Shown in pieces: positions 43,567 through 54,829 of a DNA stretch of 64,000 nucleotides. This DNA comes from Areca catechu. Taxonomy: Eukaryota; Streptophyta; Magnoliopsida; Arecales; Arecaceae. Numbering within the stretch: the stretch's first letter is position 1; the number at the start of each line of letters is the position of its first letter. The stretch is from positions 116,735,891 to 116,799,890 of the forward strand of contig CM038050.1 of the NCBI GenBank assembly GCA_021397845.1, written 5' to 3'. The notes beneath the pieces are model-generated. The model saw only the letters and a list, made by a program, of their open reading frames with translations. It was not told where the DNA came from and did not search any database. The position numbers and the translations under genes are program-made.

Positions 43567-44237
43567 TGATGCAGGATAGAGGTCGGAATGGATGCTGGCG
43601 AGCTGAGAAGTCACCAGGAGATTAGGGTTTGCCTAGAAGAAGAAAGAAGAGGGTGAAAGGTTTATAAAGATAACTAGGGTTCACATAGATTCTCCTAGAA
43701 GGACAAGCACATAGCAAAGGGGCTCACACAGATGCCCTAGGGATCACATAGATACCCTCAATCACATAGAAAATCAGGGATCACACAGATACCATGGGCA
43801 CATAGCTCGCACATAGCTCGCACACAGTAAGAGAAGAAAACTCAATATTATTTCATTAATCCATGGCTTTCAAAAAATACAAGAGGGGGTGGGGTATTTC
43901 TAGATTTACCCCAGGTTACATACTTAAGGATAAGAAACCCTAACTTGTGGGCCAAAAAATCTTGGTGGACCTGGTCAACAGTGGGCCTTTGACTTGGACT
44001 GGAGCTCTCTCCTGTGGGCTTCGATGTATGTAAGGGCCCAGGTGCATGGAATCCAGTTCTGATTGGGTAGGGCCTGGTGAATCTCCGGGTCTACTTACTC
44101 TTCTCTTGGATCTTGACATGAATGAAAATTACAGGACTCGATCTAACTCACCTGATTGGACTGAAAATTACTGGACTTGACTAAATGGACTCAACTGGAC
44201 TCAAAATAAAATATACTAGACTCTCGGGTCCCCATCA
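43567..44237 (-). mobile_element. LTR G: solo LTR at the junction of D and F
   Basis: A 671-bp unit starts TGATGCAGG and ends CCCCATCA on the plus strand (minus: TGATGGGGACCC...CTGCATCA). It has no internal domain. Left flank AGTGT (in D integrase) and right flank ACTTC (inside the F 3' LTR) do not match. It carries a degenerate repeat of ATCACACAGAT and GCACATAGCTC units at about 43690-43830. The same unit with the same two flanks is at 61812-62484 inverted. Confidence 0.75.
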
Positions 44238-45768
44238 ACTTCGTGCTCTGATTTTCAACTCAACTGGTTCCAAGGCAAAGATCACTATTACTTCTGATCT
44301 CCACCTGCAATCAGTCACAACACTTAGTAAGAAGGTGTGGAAAGGAAAAAAGGAATTTTAAATGAAGAGAAAAGAGGAGGAAGAAGCTTGAAGGCAGCTT
44401 GGATTTCTGATGGTTGGATAAATAGGGCCTCACACCTCGCGATGCTTCGAAGAATAAAAGAATTAGGTTCTCACACCCCGCGATGCTAACATAGCAAAGG
44501 AATGACAAATAACTTCTGTATTTCATCAATAATAGTTAAATTTTACAAATGGGGTTGATGGTGGTATTTATAGACCACCTACATAAAAAGTATGGGTTAC
44601 AAAGAGTACAATTAGCTCTTCTTGATAGAAACTTCTTGGAATTTCTTCTTCTAGTGTCATGACTCTTGAATACGATCTTTCCTTGGCCTTCATCCATAGT
44701 GGGCAATAACACTAGATTAGCTTCATCTAGGTGGGCGACAAGAGGGCATCTTGATCCAATTTGGGCAACAAGAAGGAATAGGCCTTTCTCCTTACTCCTC
44801 TTAAATTGGTAACAAATGAAAGATCCTCATGAAACCACTCCTGAATTTTGAATTTGGCGACAATGTGGATGAATATGGCATCCCATCCTCCTTAGATTTG
44901 AAATTCAAAAGCTTTCTTTTAAATTGGACTTTAGAGTTCTTGAATTATTGATTGCTTGGAACTTGATTGGCTTGAAGCAAGAAACTCCCTTGAATCTTCT
45001 CCTTGATGGGCCACTCCTTGGAATAAAATTCTCTTGTGATGGGCTTGCCCGACTCTTTTGGATTTGGTGACCAAAGAAAAATGAGAAAGGATGGGCGACA
45101 AATCCCTTCTTGGTGCAAATATGGCTTGGACTCCTTCTGTTTTACTCCTCTTGAAACAAGTGTCAATAACTTAAATCTCATGTGGCCAACCAAGATAAAT
45201 GACTTGGCTTGTGATGCGGCTTGTAGCATGTGACAAGGCTTGGTGATGTGTCATAGGCATCCAAAGCTTGATGAGGTGGCACATGTGAAGGGGTGGTGCC
45301 AAGAATTGATTTGGGTTGGCACATGGAGTCACATAGGCTCTTGATTTGGATCCCCTCTTATATTACAGGACTCAATAACCAATCACATGACTCAATAACT
45401 AAATAAAACCAACTAACTAATAACAAGGACTTAATTGTAACTAACTTCAAGCCCAACTTGACCAATTGGAACCCAATTTGATCAAAAGACATAACAAAAA
45501 TTAAATACGAGCTCAAGCTGGTAAATAGGGTTTGTCTGTATATATATATGACTCAACTTGGTAAATAGGGTTTGGGCTAAATCCAACTAGACTAAAATAA
45601 TAAAATTTTAAAACATGACAAAGCCCTAAATTGAAATTAGGGTATTAAAATTAGGGCTTAGGGCTTATTTTACAAGTGATTCGGCTTGGGCTTAAGGCTT
45701 TATTCATAAGTGATCCACAGGAATGTGGGTGTACCTGTCGATTTCTTCTTGCCCTGGTGTCCGCACCA
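44238..45768 (-). repeat. Element F 3' LTR, truncated
   Basis: Aligns with 51710-53252. On the minus strand it starts TGGTGCGGACACCAG at 45768. About 350 bp of its 3' end are missing at the junction with LTR G. The TATA box (minus TATAAATA) is at 44565-44572. Confidence 0.88.
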
Positions 45769-45805
45769 ATTCTCCCCGGGTGGGAGGAACTCGACCCTAT
45801 CGAGT
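45769..45805 (-). other. Element F polypurine tract and adjoining inverted repeat
   Basis: On the minus strand, ACTCGATAGGGTCGAGT (45805-45789) is an inverted repeat with two changes from that of A. It is followed by CCCGGGGAGAAT next to the LTR. The inverted copy of this site is at 60238-60274. Confidence 0.75.
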
Positions 45806-45819
45806 ATGGGTCAACTCTA

Positions 45820-46227
45820 CTATGATAGTGTTCTAGTATGTCAGGATTAATCTTTTGCAAATCCTTTCTGGTTATCCAAGAATTGTCAGTCTTGGGTCGT
45901 CCTTGCTAATGAACTAGATATTGTTGATAGTCTTTGCCCCGAGTAGCAATAATCTTGTCTTCCAAGATCCGCTCGATCCTATCTCTTTAGGCTGGTAGTA
46001 TGGCAGGTGGACACACATTCGTTGGCTCACTCTCAAGGATGGGATCAGGCCCAAAAGGCTTACTAGGTATCAACGTTGGCTCCCTATACTCTATAAGCTC
46101 TGAAAAGTTGAAAGTAGAACTAATACCTAGCTCAGGTGGTAAATTAAGCACAAAGGCATTAGGTCCAATCTTCCAAATTGCTTTGTATGGTCCACTACTA
46201 TAGGCATGTAACTTCTTCAAGGTTATA
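45820..46227 (-). pseudogene. Element F integrase C-terminus and chromodomain remnant
   Basis: The frame 46220-45987 reads MKKLHAYSSGPYKAIWKIGP and LGISSTFNFSELIEYREP, the integrase C-terminal region. After a stop, the chromodomain follows: RIERILEDKIIATRGKDYQQ, then YLVH, a stop where Trp is expected, QGRPKTDNSWITRKDLQKIN. A short segment with a stop separates it from the upstream ORF near 46240-46280. It is closer to the D integrase than the A remnant is. The inverted copy is 59824-60220. Confidence 0.78.
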
Positions 46228-46280
46228 GGTAGGAATCATTCAGGTCATAGTCTAACCATGATAAAGTCTCCTTCGTTGAA

Positions 46281-47276
46281 TTATTTGAGTCTTTTTCTGG
46301 AATCAGCCATATGTTTATAAGATTTGTTGCTTTCATTAATTTTTTTACTTATTTTCTTATGCAACTCTCTAACATGCTCAGCATATGACTCAGCAACACC
46401 TAAGAAACTAGAGGTTCGACTAAACCTCAAACTATAGATGTGGATTTGACCCTTGGTCAGTGGATGACATACAGATGAGAATGGTACATGGACTCCTACT
46501 AAATGCCATAGGGTCTGCCAAAAATAGGTAACAAATTGAATGTTCTCAAAGAACTTATGCAACCTACTGATTTCATCAAAATGTAATTGGGTGGCTCTAG
46601 AAAGATTGGAAACTTTAGACCAGGGTAGGAAATAAGAAGTGGATTCGGGGCTAGCCTGGTGGGATAGGAAACAAGAAAAAGGCTCATGGAATAGTCCTGG
46701 GTTAATGGGGTTGACCTTAAGGTTTGGACAATGGTTTACATCATCAAGTAAGAAAAGGTCCAAGGGATGGAAGGATGGGTCATCAATTTCTGGGAAAAGA
46801 TCCTTAACTGGGATTGGGGAAGGAGACTCTTCATGAGGGTATTGAATTGAAAAGATTATGTCCTCACTAATTTTCTCTCGCTCTTGGATTTCAGGACTAG
46901 GCTCTATAACTTGACTCTCTTCTAGGGTTTCCTCAGGTAAAGCCACTGTCGTATCAGTGTCATGGCTCTCTTCCTCTAACTGCTCTTTATATTCATCCAC
47001 TAAATCCATTCCAGCTTCATACACTCCTTCCTCATACTCATTAGTGGATTTAAGATCTTTCTCTAATGTTCTACCAATACAGTTTCAATCTAGGTGTGGT
47101 CAGGGTTAGCTAACTCTGGGTCTATCACATATACCTCCTCTTTAATGTTATCCTTGTGAACCAATAGGGTGGTAGGAGTAGGTCAGCTCAAATTAGGGTT
47201 GAGTCTGCTCGGGTGAGAATTGGGTCGACTCGGGTGGACTTAACTAGATCCTGATTTTTGATAAGGGGAACTAACT
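46281..47276 (-). pseudogene. Element F lineage-specific ORF with integrase fragment
   Basis: The 247-codon frame 47024-46281 starts MYEAGMDLVDEYKEQLEEE, an acidic part like the gag-pol linker of D. The unknown segment shared with A follows (QYPHEESPSPIPVKDLFPEI, NPGLFHEPFSCFLSHQ, SPESTSYFLPW). Then it enters integrase-core-derived sequence (FVTYFWQTLWHLVGVHVPFS), jumps over most of the core, and ends with ESYAEHVRELHKKISKKINE. In length it is the longest open frame of this type here. Upstream to 47276 the acidic linker continues with stops. The inverted copy at 59020-59754 keeps the frame open too. Confidence 0.68.
47272..47276. repeat. Target-site duplication of H, left copy (one base changed)
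   Basis: TAACT here against TAACC at 49758-49762. The inverted arm keeps GGTTA (TAACC on the other strand) at 58768-58772, which shows the original base. Confidence 0.82.
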
Positions 47277-48522
47277 TGATGCAGAACTAGATATGCATGT
47301 AGATTATTTTTGTGTTTTTATATATTAAGTTATATGTTTGAATCCCAAAGATTAGACCAAGAAACTAAGTAGAGAGTTCTATATGAAAACTACGAAGCAA
47401 CAGCATGCATAACAGAAACTAAAAAGCAATAAGAAGAGGACAACCGAGGTTGAGAAGTCTCGGTTGGGCTAGTTGATCTACTTGCAGGAAGAGGGGTATA
47501 CCTAACAATGATTGATGCACCTGATGAAGATCATAGATGAAGGGGTCGCTCTCGCTCTTAGATGCAGCCTAGAAAATCAAGCAAGAGACCCACAAATTCT
47601 CGGCTTTCAACTCGGTGATACGATTGCTTCTCGGCTGGAGTCGTTGGATTCGTAGGAGTTGAGGGACCTGCAAACAACCTTTCATGGGTTAGGAATCGAA
47701 GCAAGGATGAAGATAGAAGTAGGGAAACAGCAAGGGAAAGAGGAGTTATGGAGTTGGTGGCCAGGGTTGGAGAAGTCTTCTATGGTTTGTTGATGGCTGG
47801 AAGCAAGGTGCAGGGAATAGGGAAGAAGAAGGGGCTCACATAGAATCCCCTTAGTACACAACAAAGCACATAGCAGTAGTTGTAAACTCAGTTATATCTT
47901 ATGAAGAAGCACCTTCATACAAGAGAGTAGAGTCTCTTAAATAGACTCTTAGACTTAGCCCCCAAGTAAGGTTATAATAGTCATTACCTAAGAATTTGAA
48001 TCCCACCCAAACCCTAGCTAGAATACATTGTAGGTCTAGGTATGAAATCCCACAAATTCCTCCTCCTCCCTCTTGCCTTGGTCGGCCAAGGGAGGTGACC
48101 CTAGTGGCCGACCAAGGGGTGGTGAGCATAAGGCTTGGCACCCCTTGGTTCTCCTCCTAGGCCTTTGCAGGCCCATTTTGCTTCAAGCTATGGTCCAGGG
48201 CTCTAGGGCTTCTGATTTGTCTCCCAGGCTTCTGGTTTCTTCTCCTAAGCCTTCCATGGTCTTCATAACTTCTAGTTGGGTTGGTCTTCACTTGGACTGG
48301 CTTGGTCTTCACTTCTATGAGTCTTCACTAGACTTGGACTAACATGTACTAAACTCTGAAAGATGACTAGCTCAACATGAGCTGACTGGTACAGGACTCA
48401 AATAATAAAATGACAACTCAAATGGACTAATCTCTTATTACAAATGGACTCAAACACTACTATTAATCTACAAAGGATTAAGAAGCCTCTGCCTTTTTCC
48501 AGTACCTCAGTTGTCCCCACCA
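47277..48522 (-). repeat. H 3' LTR, complete
   Basis: 1246 bp, TGATGCAGAAC...CCCCACCA in plus orientation. The inverted copy is 57509-58767. Confidence 0.85.
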
Positions 48523-48523
48523 A

Positions 48524-49757
48524 TAGATTATTTTTGTGTTTTTATATATTAAGTTATATGTTTGAATCCCGATGATCAGACCAACAAACAAAGTAGAGAG
48601 TTCTATATGAAAATTACGAAGCAACAACATGCATTACAGAACCTAAAAAGCAATAAGAAGAGGATCGCCAAGGCTGAGAAGTCTCGGTTGGGCTAGTTCA
48701 TCTCCAATAGGGCTATTGGCAGGCAGAGGGAGAGTACCAGACAATGGTTGATGCACCCGATGATGATCACAGATGAAGGGGTCCCTCTCACTCCCGAATG
48801 CAGCATAGAAAATCAAGCCAGAGACCCACGGATTTCTAGCTTTCAACTCGGTGATCCGATTGCTGCACGGCTGGAGTCGTTGGACTTGTAGGAGTCGAGG
48901 GACCTACAAACAACCTTTCAGTAATTAGGAATCGAAGCAACGATGAAGATAGAAGTGGAAAAACACCAAGGGAAAGAAGAGTTATGGAGTTGGCGGCCAG
49001 GGTTGGAGAAGTCTTCTAGGGTTTGTTGATGGCTGGAAGTAGGGCGTAGGAAATAAGGAAGAAGAAGGGGCTCAAATAGAATCCCCTTAGCACACAGCGA
49101 AGTACACATCAGTAGTTCTAAACTCAGTTATATTTCATGAAAAAGTACCTTCACATAAGAGAGTAGAGTCTCTTAAATAGACTCTTAGACTTGGCCCCCA
49201 AGTAAGGTTATAATAGTCATGACCTAGGAATTTAAATCCCACCCAAACCCTAGCTAGAATACATGGTAGGTCTAGGTAGAAAGTTCCACAAATTCCTCCT
49301 CCTCTTTCTTGCCTTGGTCGGCCAAGGGAGGTGACCCTAATGGCCGACCAAGGGGTGGTGAGCATAAGGCTTGGCACCCCTTGGTTCTCCTCTTGGACCT
49401 TGGCTGGCCCATTTTGCTTCAAGCTGTGGTCCAGGGCTCCAGTGCTTCTAATTTGTCTCCTAGGCTTCTGGTTTCTTCTCCTGCCTTCCATGGTCTTCAT
49501 AGCTTCCAGTTGGGTTGGTCTTCACTTGGACTAGCTTGGTCTTCACTTGTTTGAGTCTTCACTGGACTTGGACTAACATGTATTAAACTCCGAAAGATCA
49601 CTAGCTCAACATGAGCTGACTGGTACAGGACTCAAATAATAAAATGACAACTCAAATGGACTAAGCCCTTATTACAAATAGACTCTAACACTACTAATTA
49701 ATCCACAGAGGGTTAATAAGCCTCTATCTTATTCTGGTACCTCAGGTGTCCCCACCA
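48524..49757 (-). repeat. H 5' LTR, missing its 3' end
   Basis: Starts at TAGATTATTTTTGTG, about 21 bases inside the full LTR, and ends CCCCACCA at 49757. The inverted arm contains its counterpart only for 56726-57507. Confidence 0.85.
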
Positions 49758-49762
49758 TAACC

Positions 49763-50450
49763 CAATGGATTCTGGCCAACTAAGGGGAACATTACTAGCA
49801 CTAGGTTGATACCTAGGGGTTATGGGTTCCTTGAGCTCTTAGGACATGGGTTCAAATCTATGGGTTATGGGTCTCTTGGGCTCATTGGACATGGGTACAT
49901 AGGATCTAGGTTCATAGGATCTGGGTTTAAAGGACCTGGGTAGGTACTTTTTCCTAAGTTTAAGTTTCATGTCACTCCAGGTAGTTATGGGTATATCTCT
50001 TATTCGTCTGATCATTCTTTCAACATCATCCCAGTAAATTCTAGCCTAACGAACTAACTTAAACCTAGCAAACTTAAACTTTCTTTCATCAGACACTAGT
50101 TCCCTCTCAAAATATAGATCCATACCTTTTTTTCAATCAAAATAATTCTCAAGATCAAGATCACCACCAAATGTAGGTGCTTCTATCCTAAAATTCCTAT
50201 TGGCTCTCTCATCCCGGTCTATGGAATCATAATTGGGTCTCCTTGCACTAAGATCCCAGATTGGGTCATGGCAAGGAGCTATCCTAGGGTTGGAAGGTGT
50301 AAGACAAGGGGTCTCAAGTTTAGGCTTTGTACGGGTCATAGGGGTTCTCTCTAGGTTTTCGAATCACTTATCCAGTCAATCAAACCTATTGTTCATTTGG
50401 GTACATTGTTCAGTCATGAACCTCAGAAAGGTTTCAAGGTTATACTCTAT
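49763..50450 (-). pseudogene. Element F gag remnant
   Basis: On the minus strand, YNLETFLRFMTEQCTQMNNRFD begins near 50440 and parallels the D gag N-terminus. The expected ATG reads ATA. Pro-rich sequence follows, then ANRNFRIEAPTFGGDLDLE (50165 region) and ARFKLVR, ARIYWDDVERMIRRIRDIP, matching the start of the capsid. Near 49770-49950 it degrades into repeats of the type EPRSYVPMS. No zinc knuckle is seen. Several stops. A 68-codon piece, 50339-50133, is the longest open part. Confidence 0.68.
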
Positions 50451-50454
50451 GGTC

Positions 50455-51338
50455 AGACTGGGTTGGGTTTGGGTGACACTACTAGCATGGAGTTCCTAAT
50501 CTAGTAGCCATGAAATGCAATCACACAAATCGAACTAGTGTTTCCTAGACCTATAGCTCAAGTAGAATGGGTCAGCTCAATTTATAGCCAATTAAGCAAT
50601 TACCCTGTCCATTGGCCAGGTAAGTGGTGGGGTCATGGGAGGCTCCCCCTGCTTGTCACAGTGTCCTAATTAAAAACCACAAATCTGCTTAGAGCATTTG
50701 CTTCTGGACCTCTAGCCTTAGACACCAGATTCAAGAGATAATCAAAGGATTGGGTGCACTAGCTTTCACACAATACTTAGAACCCGACCTTGTTGGTATC
50801 CCTAAACTACCTTAGGTTTCTCATTGATTTTAATTAGGGTTAGGATCGATGCAAAAGTGGTTGTTTTAGGCCTAGGACAGGTGATGAAATCTTGCCCTGA
50901 TCTGGGATAGTAGAAGTGCCCTTAAGATTTGGTTAATAATGTATGCACATAAAGATGAAACCCTAATATGCTCAATGAAACTAAAATATAAAATATCAGA
51001 AAATATTTTTTTTTCAAGATTGAATTTCAGATCTAAATAGTTTTCAAATTTCCAATATCGGGTTACCACATTCGGTCGTGTCTCATTACTTCCATGGGTT
51101 GTGACAGTATACTTTCATATACCCACTCAAGAGGCGTGATTTCCTTCCACCAAAAAAAATAAAATAAAAATTCTTTTTTTATTTTTTTCTATGATTAAAT
51201 GGTTGATTAGTAGAGGATTAACAGCAAATGAATTAATATTTTTTCATATTTTTTATGATGGTTTTATGCAATTTTAATTTTAGCCTAAAACTAGATATGT
51301 CGAAATTTAGCAACTAGTAATTAAGCCCTAGTCTAAAC
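50455..51338 (-). other. Element F 5' leader, noncoding
   Basis: Blocks at 50580-50960 match the leader of D. The part next to the primer site is AT-rich. No gene is seen. Confidence 0.65.
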
Positions 51339-51340
51339 CT

Positions 51341-51352
51341 GCTCTGATACCA
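51341..51352 (-). other. Element F primer-binding site (initiator-Met tRNA)
   Basis: TGGTATCAGAGC on the minus strand lies four bases after the LTR end ...CACATCA. Confidence 0.92.
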
Positions 51353-51356
51353 AAAC

Positions 51357-53252
51357 TGATGTGGGACAAAATATGAAAACTAATCTACTGATTATTAAAC
51401 TAATTAATTGAGATTAACAGTGATTAATTTTTTTGGATTCTTTAGATTAAAAACTCAAAGTAATCAATAAAGTAAAGCTAGTCAACTAGTTGTAATCCGC
51501 AGAGTAGATCTAACAAATATAAATATGAAATAGGATTTGGTGGTTAAGAAACCACCTTAAACTAGGGTTAAAACTTTCAACGAATCAAAAATTAAGATTA
51601 GGGAAAGGGGATTTACTTTACCAACAGAGATTATAATCGCTCTTGTTGTGGATCTAATTAGACGCTCAAGGATCTTGCGGCAGGACTGCCAGATAGTCGA
51701 ACTTCAAGCTTCGATTTTCAACTTAGCTGGTTCCAAGGCAAAGATCACTATTACTTCCGATCTCCATCACCTCCAATCAGTCACAACACTCTGTAAGAAG
51801 GCATGGAAAGGGAAAAAAATTTTAAAGGAAGAGAAAAGAGAAAGAAGAAGCTTGAAGGTGGATAGGGTTTCTGATGGTTGGATAATAAGGCCTCACGCCC
51901 TACGATGATGCTCCGAAGAATAATGGAATTAGGGCCTCACACCCTGTGATGCTCTGAAGAACAAAGGAATTAGGGCTTCACACCGCACGATGCTAACACA
52001 GCAAAGGAATGGCAGAATAACTTCTGTATTTCATTAATAATAGTTAAATTTTACAAAAGGGGTTGATGGTGGTATTTATAGACCACCTGCATGAGAAGTG
52101 TGGGTTACAAAGAGTAGAATTAGCTCTTCTTGGATAGTAACTCCTTGGAATTTCTTCTTCTGGTGTTATGACTCTTGAACTTGGTCTTTCCTTGGCCTTC
52201 ATCCATAGTGGGTGACAACACAAGATTGGATTCATCAAGGTGGGGGACAAGAGGGCATCTTCATCCTATTTGGGTGACAAGAAGGAAGAGGCCTTTCTCC
52301 TTACTCCACTTAAATTGGTGATAAATGGAAGAGACCTTGTGAAACCACTCCTTAATTTTGAATTGGGCAACAATGTGGATGAATATGGCATCCCATCCTC
52401 CTCTTTAGATTTGAAATTCAAATGCTTTCTTTTAAATGGGACTTTAGAGTTCTTGAATTATTGATTGCTTGGAACTTGGTTGGCTTGAAGCAAGAAACTC
52501 CCTTGAATCTTCTCCTTGATGGGCCGCCCCTTGGAATAAAATTCTCTTGTGATGGGCTTGGCGGACTCTTCTTGGATTTAGTGATAAAACAAAAATGATA
52601 AAGGATGGGCAACAAATCCCTTCTTGGTGCAAACTATGGCTTGGACTCCTTTTGTTTTACTCCTAAAAACAAGTGTCTATAACTTAAATCTCATGTGGCC
52701 GACCAAGATAAATGACTTGGCTTGTGATGAGGCTTGTAGCATGTGACAAGGCTTGGTGATGTGTCATGGGCATCCAAAGCTTGATGAGGCGGTGCATGTG
52801 AAGAGGTGGCATCAAGAATTGATTTGGGTTGGCACATGGAGTCACATGGGGTCTTGACTTGGATCCCCTCTTGTATTATAGGACTCAATAACTAATTAAA
52901 ACCAACTAACTAGTTACAAGGACTCAATTATAACTAACTTCAAGCCCAACTTGATCAATTGGAACCTAATTTGATCAAAAGGCATAACAAAAATTAAATA
53001 CGATCTAAAGCTGGTAAAAACAGTTTGTCTGTATATAAACATGACTCAACTTGGTAAATAGGGTTTGGGCTAAATCCAACTAGACCAAAATAATAGAATT
53101 TTAAAAATTGACTAAGCCCAAAGGTTTTAAAATTGGGTCTTAGGGCATATTTTACAAGTGATTCAGGCTTGGGCTTAGTGCTTTATTAACAGGTGATCCG
53201 TAGGGATGTAGGTTCGACCTGTCGATTTCTTCTGGCCCTGGTGTCCACACCA
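51357..53252 (-). repeat. Element F 5' LTR, complete
   Basis: 1896 bp. Minus strand TGGTGTGGACACCAG...TCCCACATCA. The TATA box (minus TATAAATA) is at 52073-52080. It is followed outside by AATTT; the other flank is lost, so no duplication can be tested. Confidence 0.88.
52073..52080 (-). promoter_or_regulatory. TATA box of the element F 5' LTR
   Basis: TATAAATA on the minus strand in GGTCTATAAATACCACC, conserved in the 3' LTR at 44565-44572. Confidence 0.5.
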
Positions 53253-53628
53253 AATTTGTCTCCAATTTTGGTTTAGTTTGTATCCTCTAGACCTACACAT
53301 CAAGCTCTTCATGTTGGTGAGTGTCTCAATCACTAATTCTATCAATTCTTTAGGATTCCAAGATTTCAAATATTTTTATTAATCCTAATGTACCTACCAA
53401 AAAAGAAGAAATTTAAATTAATTCTTTTTATTAAATATTTTAATGGATGTATGGTGCTTTGCTTGATATCTACTTTTCATGAATACGCTCTAATTTTATA
53501 TTTTTCAAAGATATTTTAAAAATGATTAATTTTATAAGAAAGCCTGGTTTAATTATGAAATTAGGATTTTTAAAATATATTAGTACTAATAAATACTTAA
53601 AATAAGTGTAGAAATGTAGGATTTATCA

Positions 53629-54829
53629 CACCCTTCAACTTACTCATTACTGGTCCCTTACAAATGCAATAGATATTAAATTTTAACCATGAGTCATAAA
53701 AAGCTTCCGTTAAAAAAATAGATCTAGGATTGAAAGTAAAATGATCTAACAAGTATTACTAAGTATTGAATTTCATAAGTAAATTTTGTAGTCAGCATAA
53801 TTAAAAATTTTCTTAAAATTCATCCAAAGATCTACCGAACTTGTATTTGTAATGGATAACTTAGCATTTCATTACTAGCTTGCAAAGGATAAATGTTTCT
53901 TTGCTTATCACCTATTTTGGTTAATTTTCAATATACCCTCAAATCAAACTTATAAATGTAATGTAGCTTTCACACTATCTAAATTTTTTTTTGAGTGCTG
54001 AGTATCATAGCTTTCCCTATATCATTTAATGCGAGCCTCCACACTTGACTTAGGTGTAGAGACCTAGTTACTAAGCTTAGGGCAATCCATACATACTCTT
54101 GTATTTTGCACTTTTATTTTAGGTAGGTAGTTATTTTCTTAAATTCAAGTTTCTTTAATTAGGATGTATATCAACTACCAGTTTTTAGTGATAATTAGAT
54201 CCTCAATTGATCTTACAACTAATACTAACTTTGCCTTGTCAGTGTGCATATGCAATTAGAAGTGTTAATAGCCTTTAGACAATCTAAGTAGGCTACTAAA
54301 AGTCTGACCAACTAGTCTACTCCTTAACTTGACTTGCTACAGTTATTAGCAGATACCTTCTAACTTTATTACTTTTTTCTAGTCCATTTTGCTCAGGATT
54401 TTCTTTCTTGACATATGATTTATTCAAGATAATTTTTTTCTATTTTTAAAATCTTGGAAAGATTTTTCAAAATTCTTCAAAGATTTTTAAAATTTTCATA
54501 ATTTTTTAAAAAATTTTAAAAGATTATCCCTACCCCCCAACTTAATACCATTGTCCCTAATGGTAAAAATAATTTAAAAAAACAAACACAATCATAAGGA
54601 CAAAAAAGAAATGGTTAAGGGTAGAAGTAACCTAAGAAGAGTTCATCATCAATGTAGAGGAGACGTCTTCTTCTTTGTCTTTTTTTTATAAAATAGGAAA
54701 ATAAATATTAGGTACATATTGGGTTGTCTCCCAACAAGTGCTAAGTTTAATGTCTTTAGCCAGATACAAAACAGCTTAGCTTAGTATGGATTAGTTAATG
54801 TTACTCGATCAATGGTTTGATTTGATGCT
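53629..54829 (-). other. Element J 3' noncoding region
   Basis: AT-rich sequence aligned with 30279-31330 of element C, including the CAACTTACT block at its start and the purine-rich AAGTTGGGGGGTAGGGA block near 54528-54542. No gene is seen. Confidence 0.65.

Larger units (their letters stand above)
42045..49313 (+). repeat. Left arm of a large inverted duplication
   Basis: This arm is mirrored at 56726-64000 in opposite orientation; paired positions sum to about 106,040-106,050. It covers the end of D, LTR G, the 3' LTR and 3' internal part of F, one full H LTR and part of the second. A hand comparison of 45362-45580 with 60466-60685 shows about three mismatches. The outer end lies beyond the window. 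Confidence 0.92.
47277..49757 (-). mobile_element. Element H: two LTRs joined without an internal domain
   Basis: 3' LTR 47277-48522 and 5' LTR 48524-49757 lie head to tail. On the minus strand the LTR starts TGGTGGGGACA and ends CTGCATCA. The 5' LTR lacks its last 20-25 bases, and nothing but one base separates it from the 3' LTR start. No primer site or polypurine tract is left. Flanks TAACT/TAACC identify the insertion into element F. Confidence 0.83.
44238..53252 (-). mobile_element. Element F: non-autonomous chromovirus-like element, related to A
   Basis: The 5' LTR is 51357-53252 and the 3' LTR 44238-45768 (its end removed at LTR G). The initiator-Met primer site is at 51341-51352. The internal part holds a gag remnant, the lineage-specific segment shared with A, integrase C-terminal and chromodomain remnants, an inverted repeat and a polypurine tract. 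Protease, reverse transcriptase and RNase H are absent. The H double LTR is inserted between the gag remnant and the lineage-specific segment. LTRs differ by roughly 9 % over 130 bp by eye. Confidence 0.87.

Noticed and set aside
47277..49757. H as an integrated two-LTR circle
   Set aside because: A circle joint would carry both complete LTR ends; here the 5' LTR lacks 20-25 bases at the joint, so an internal deletion is simpler.
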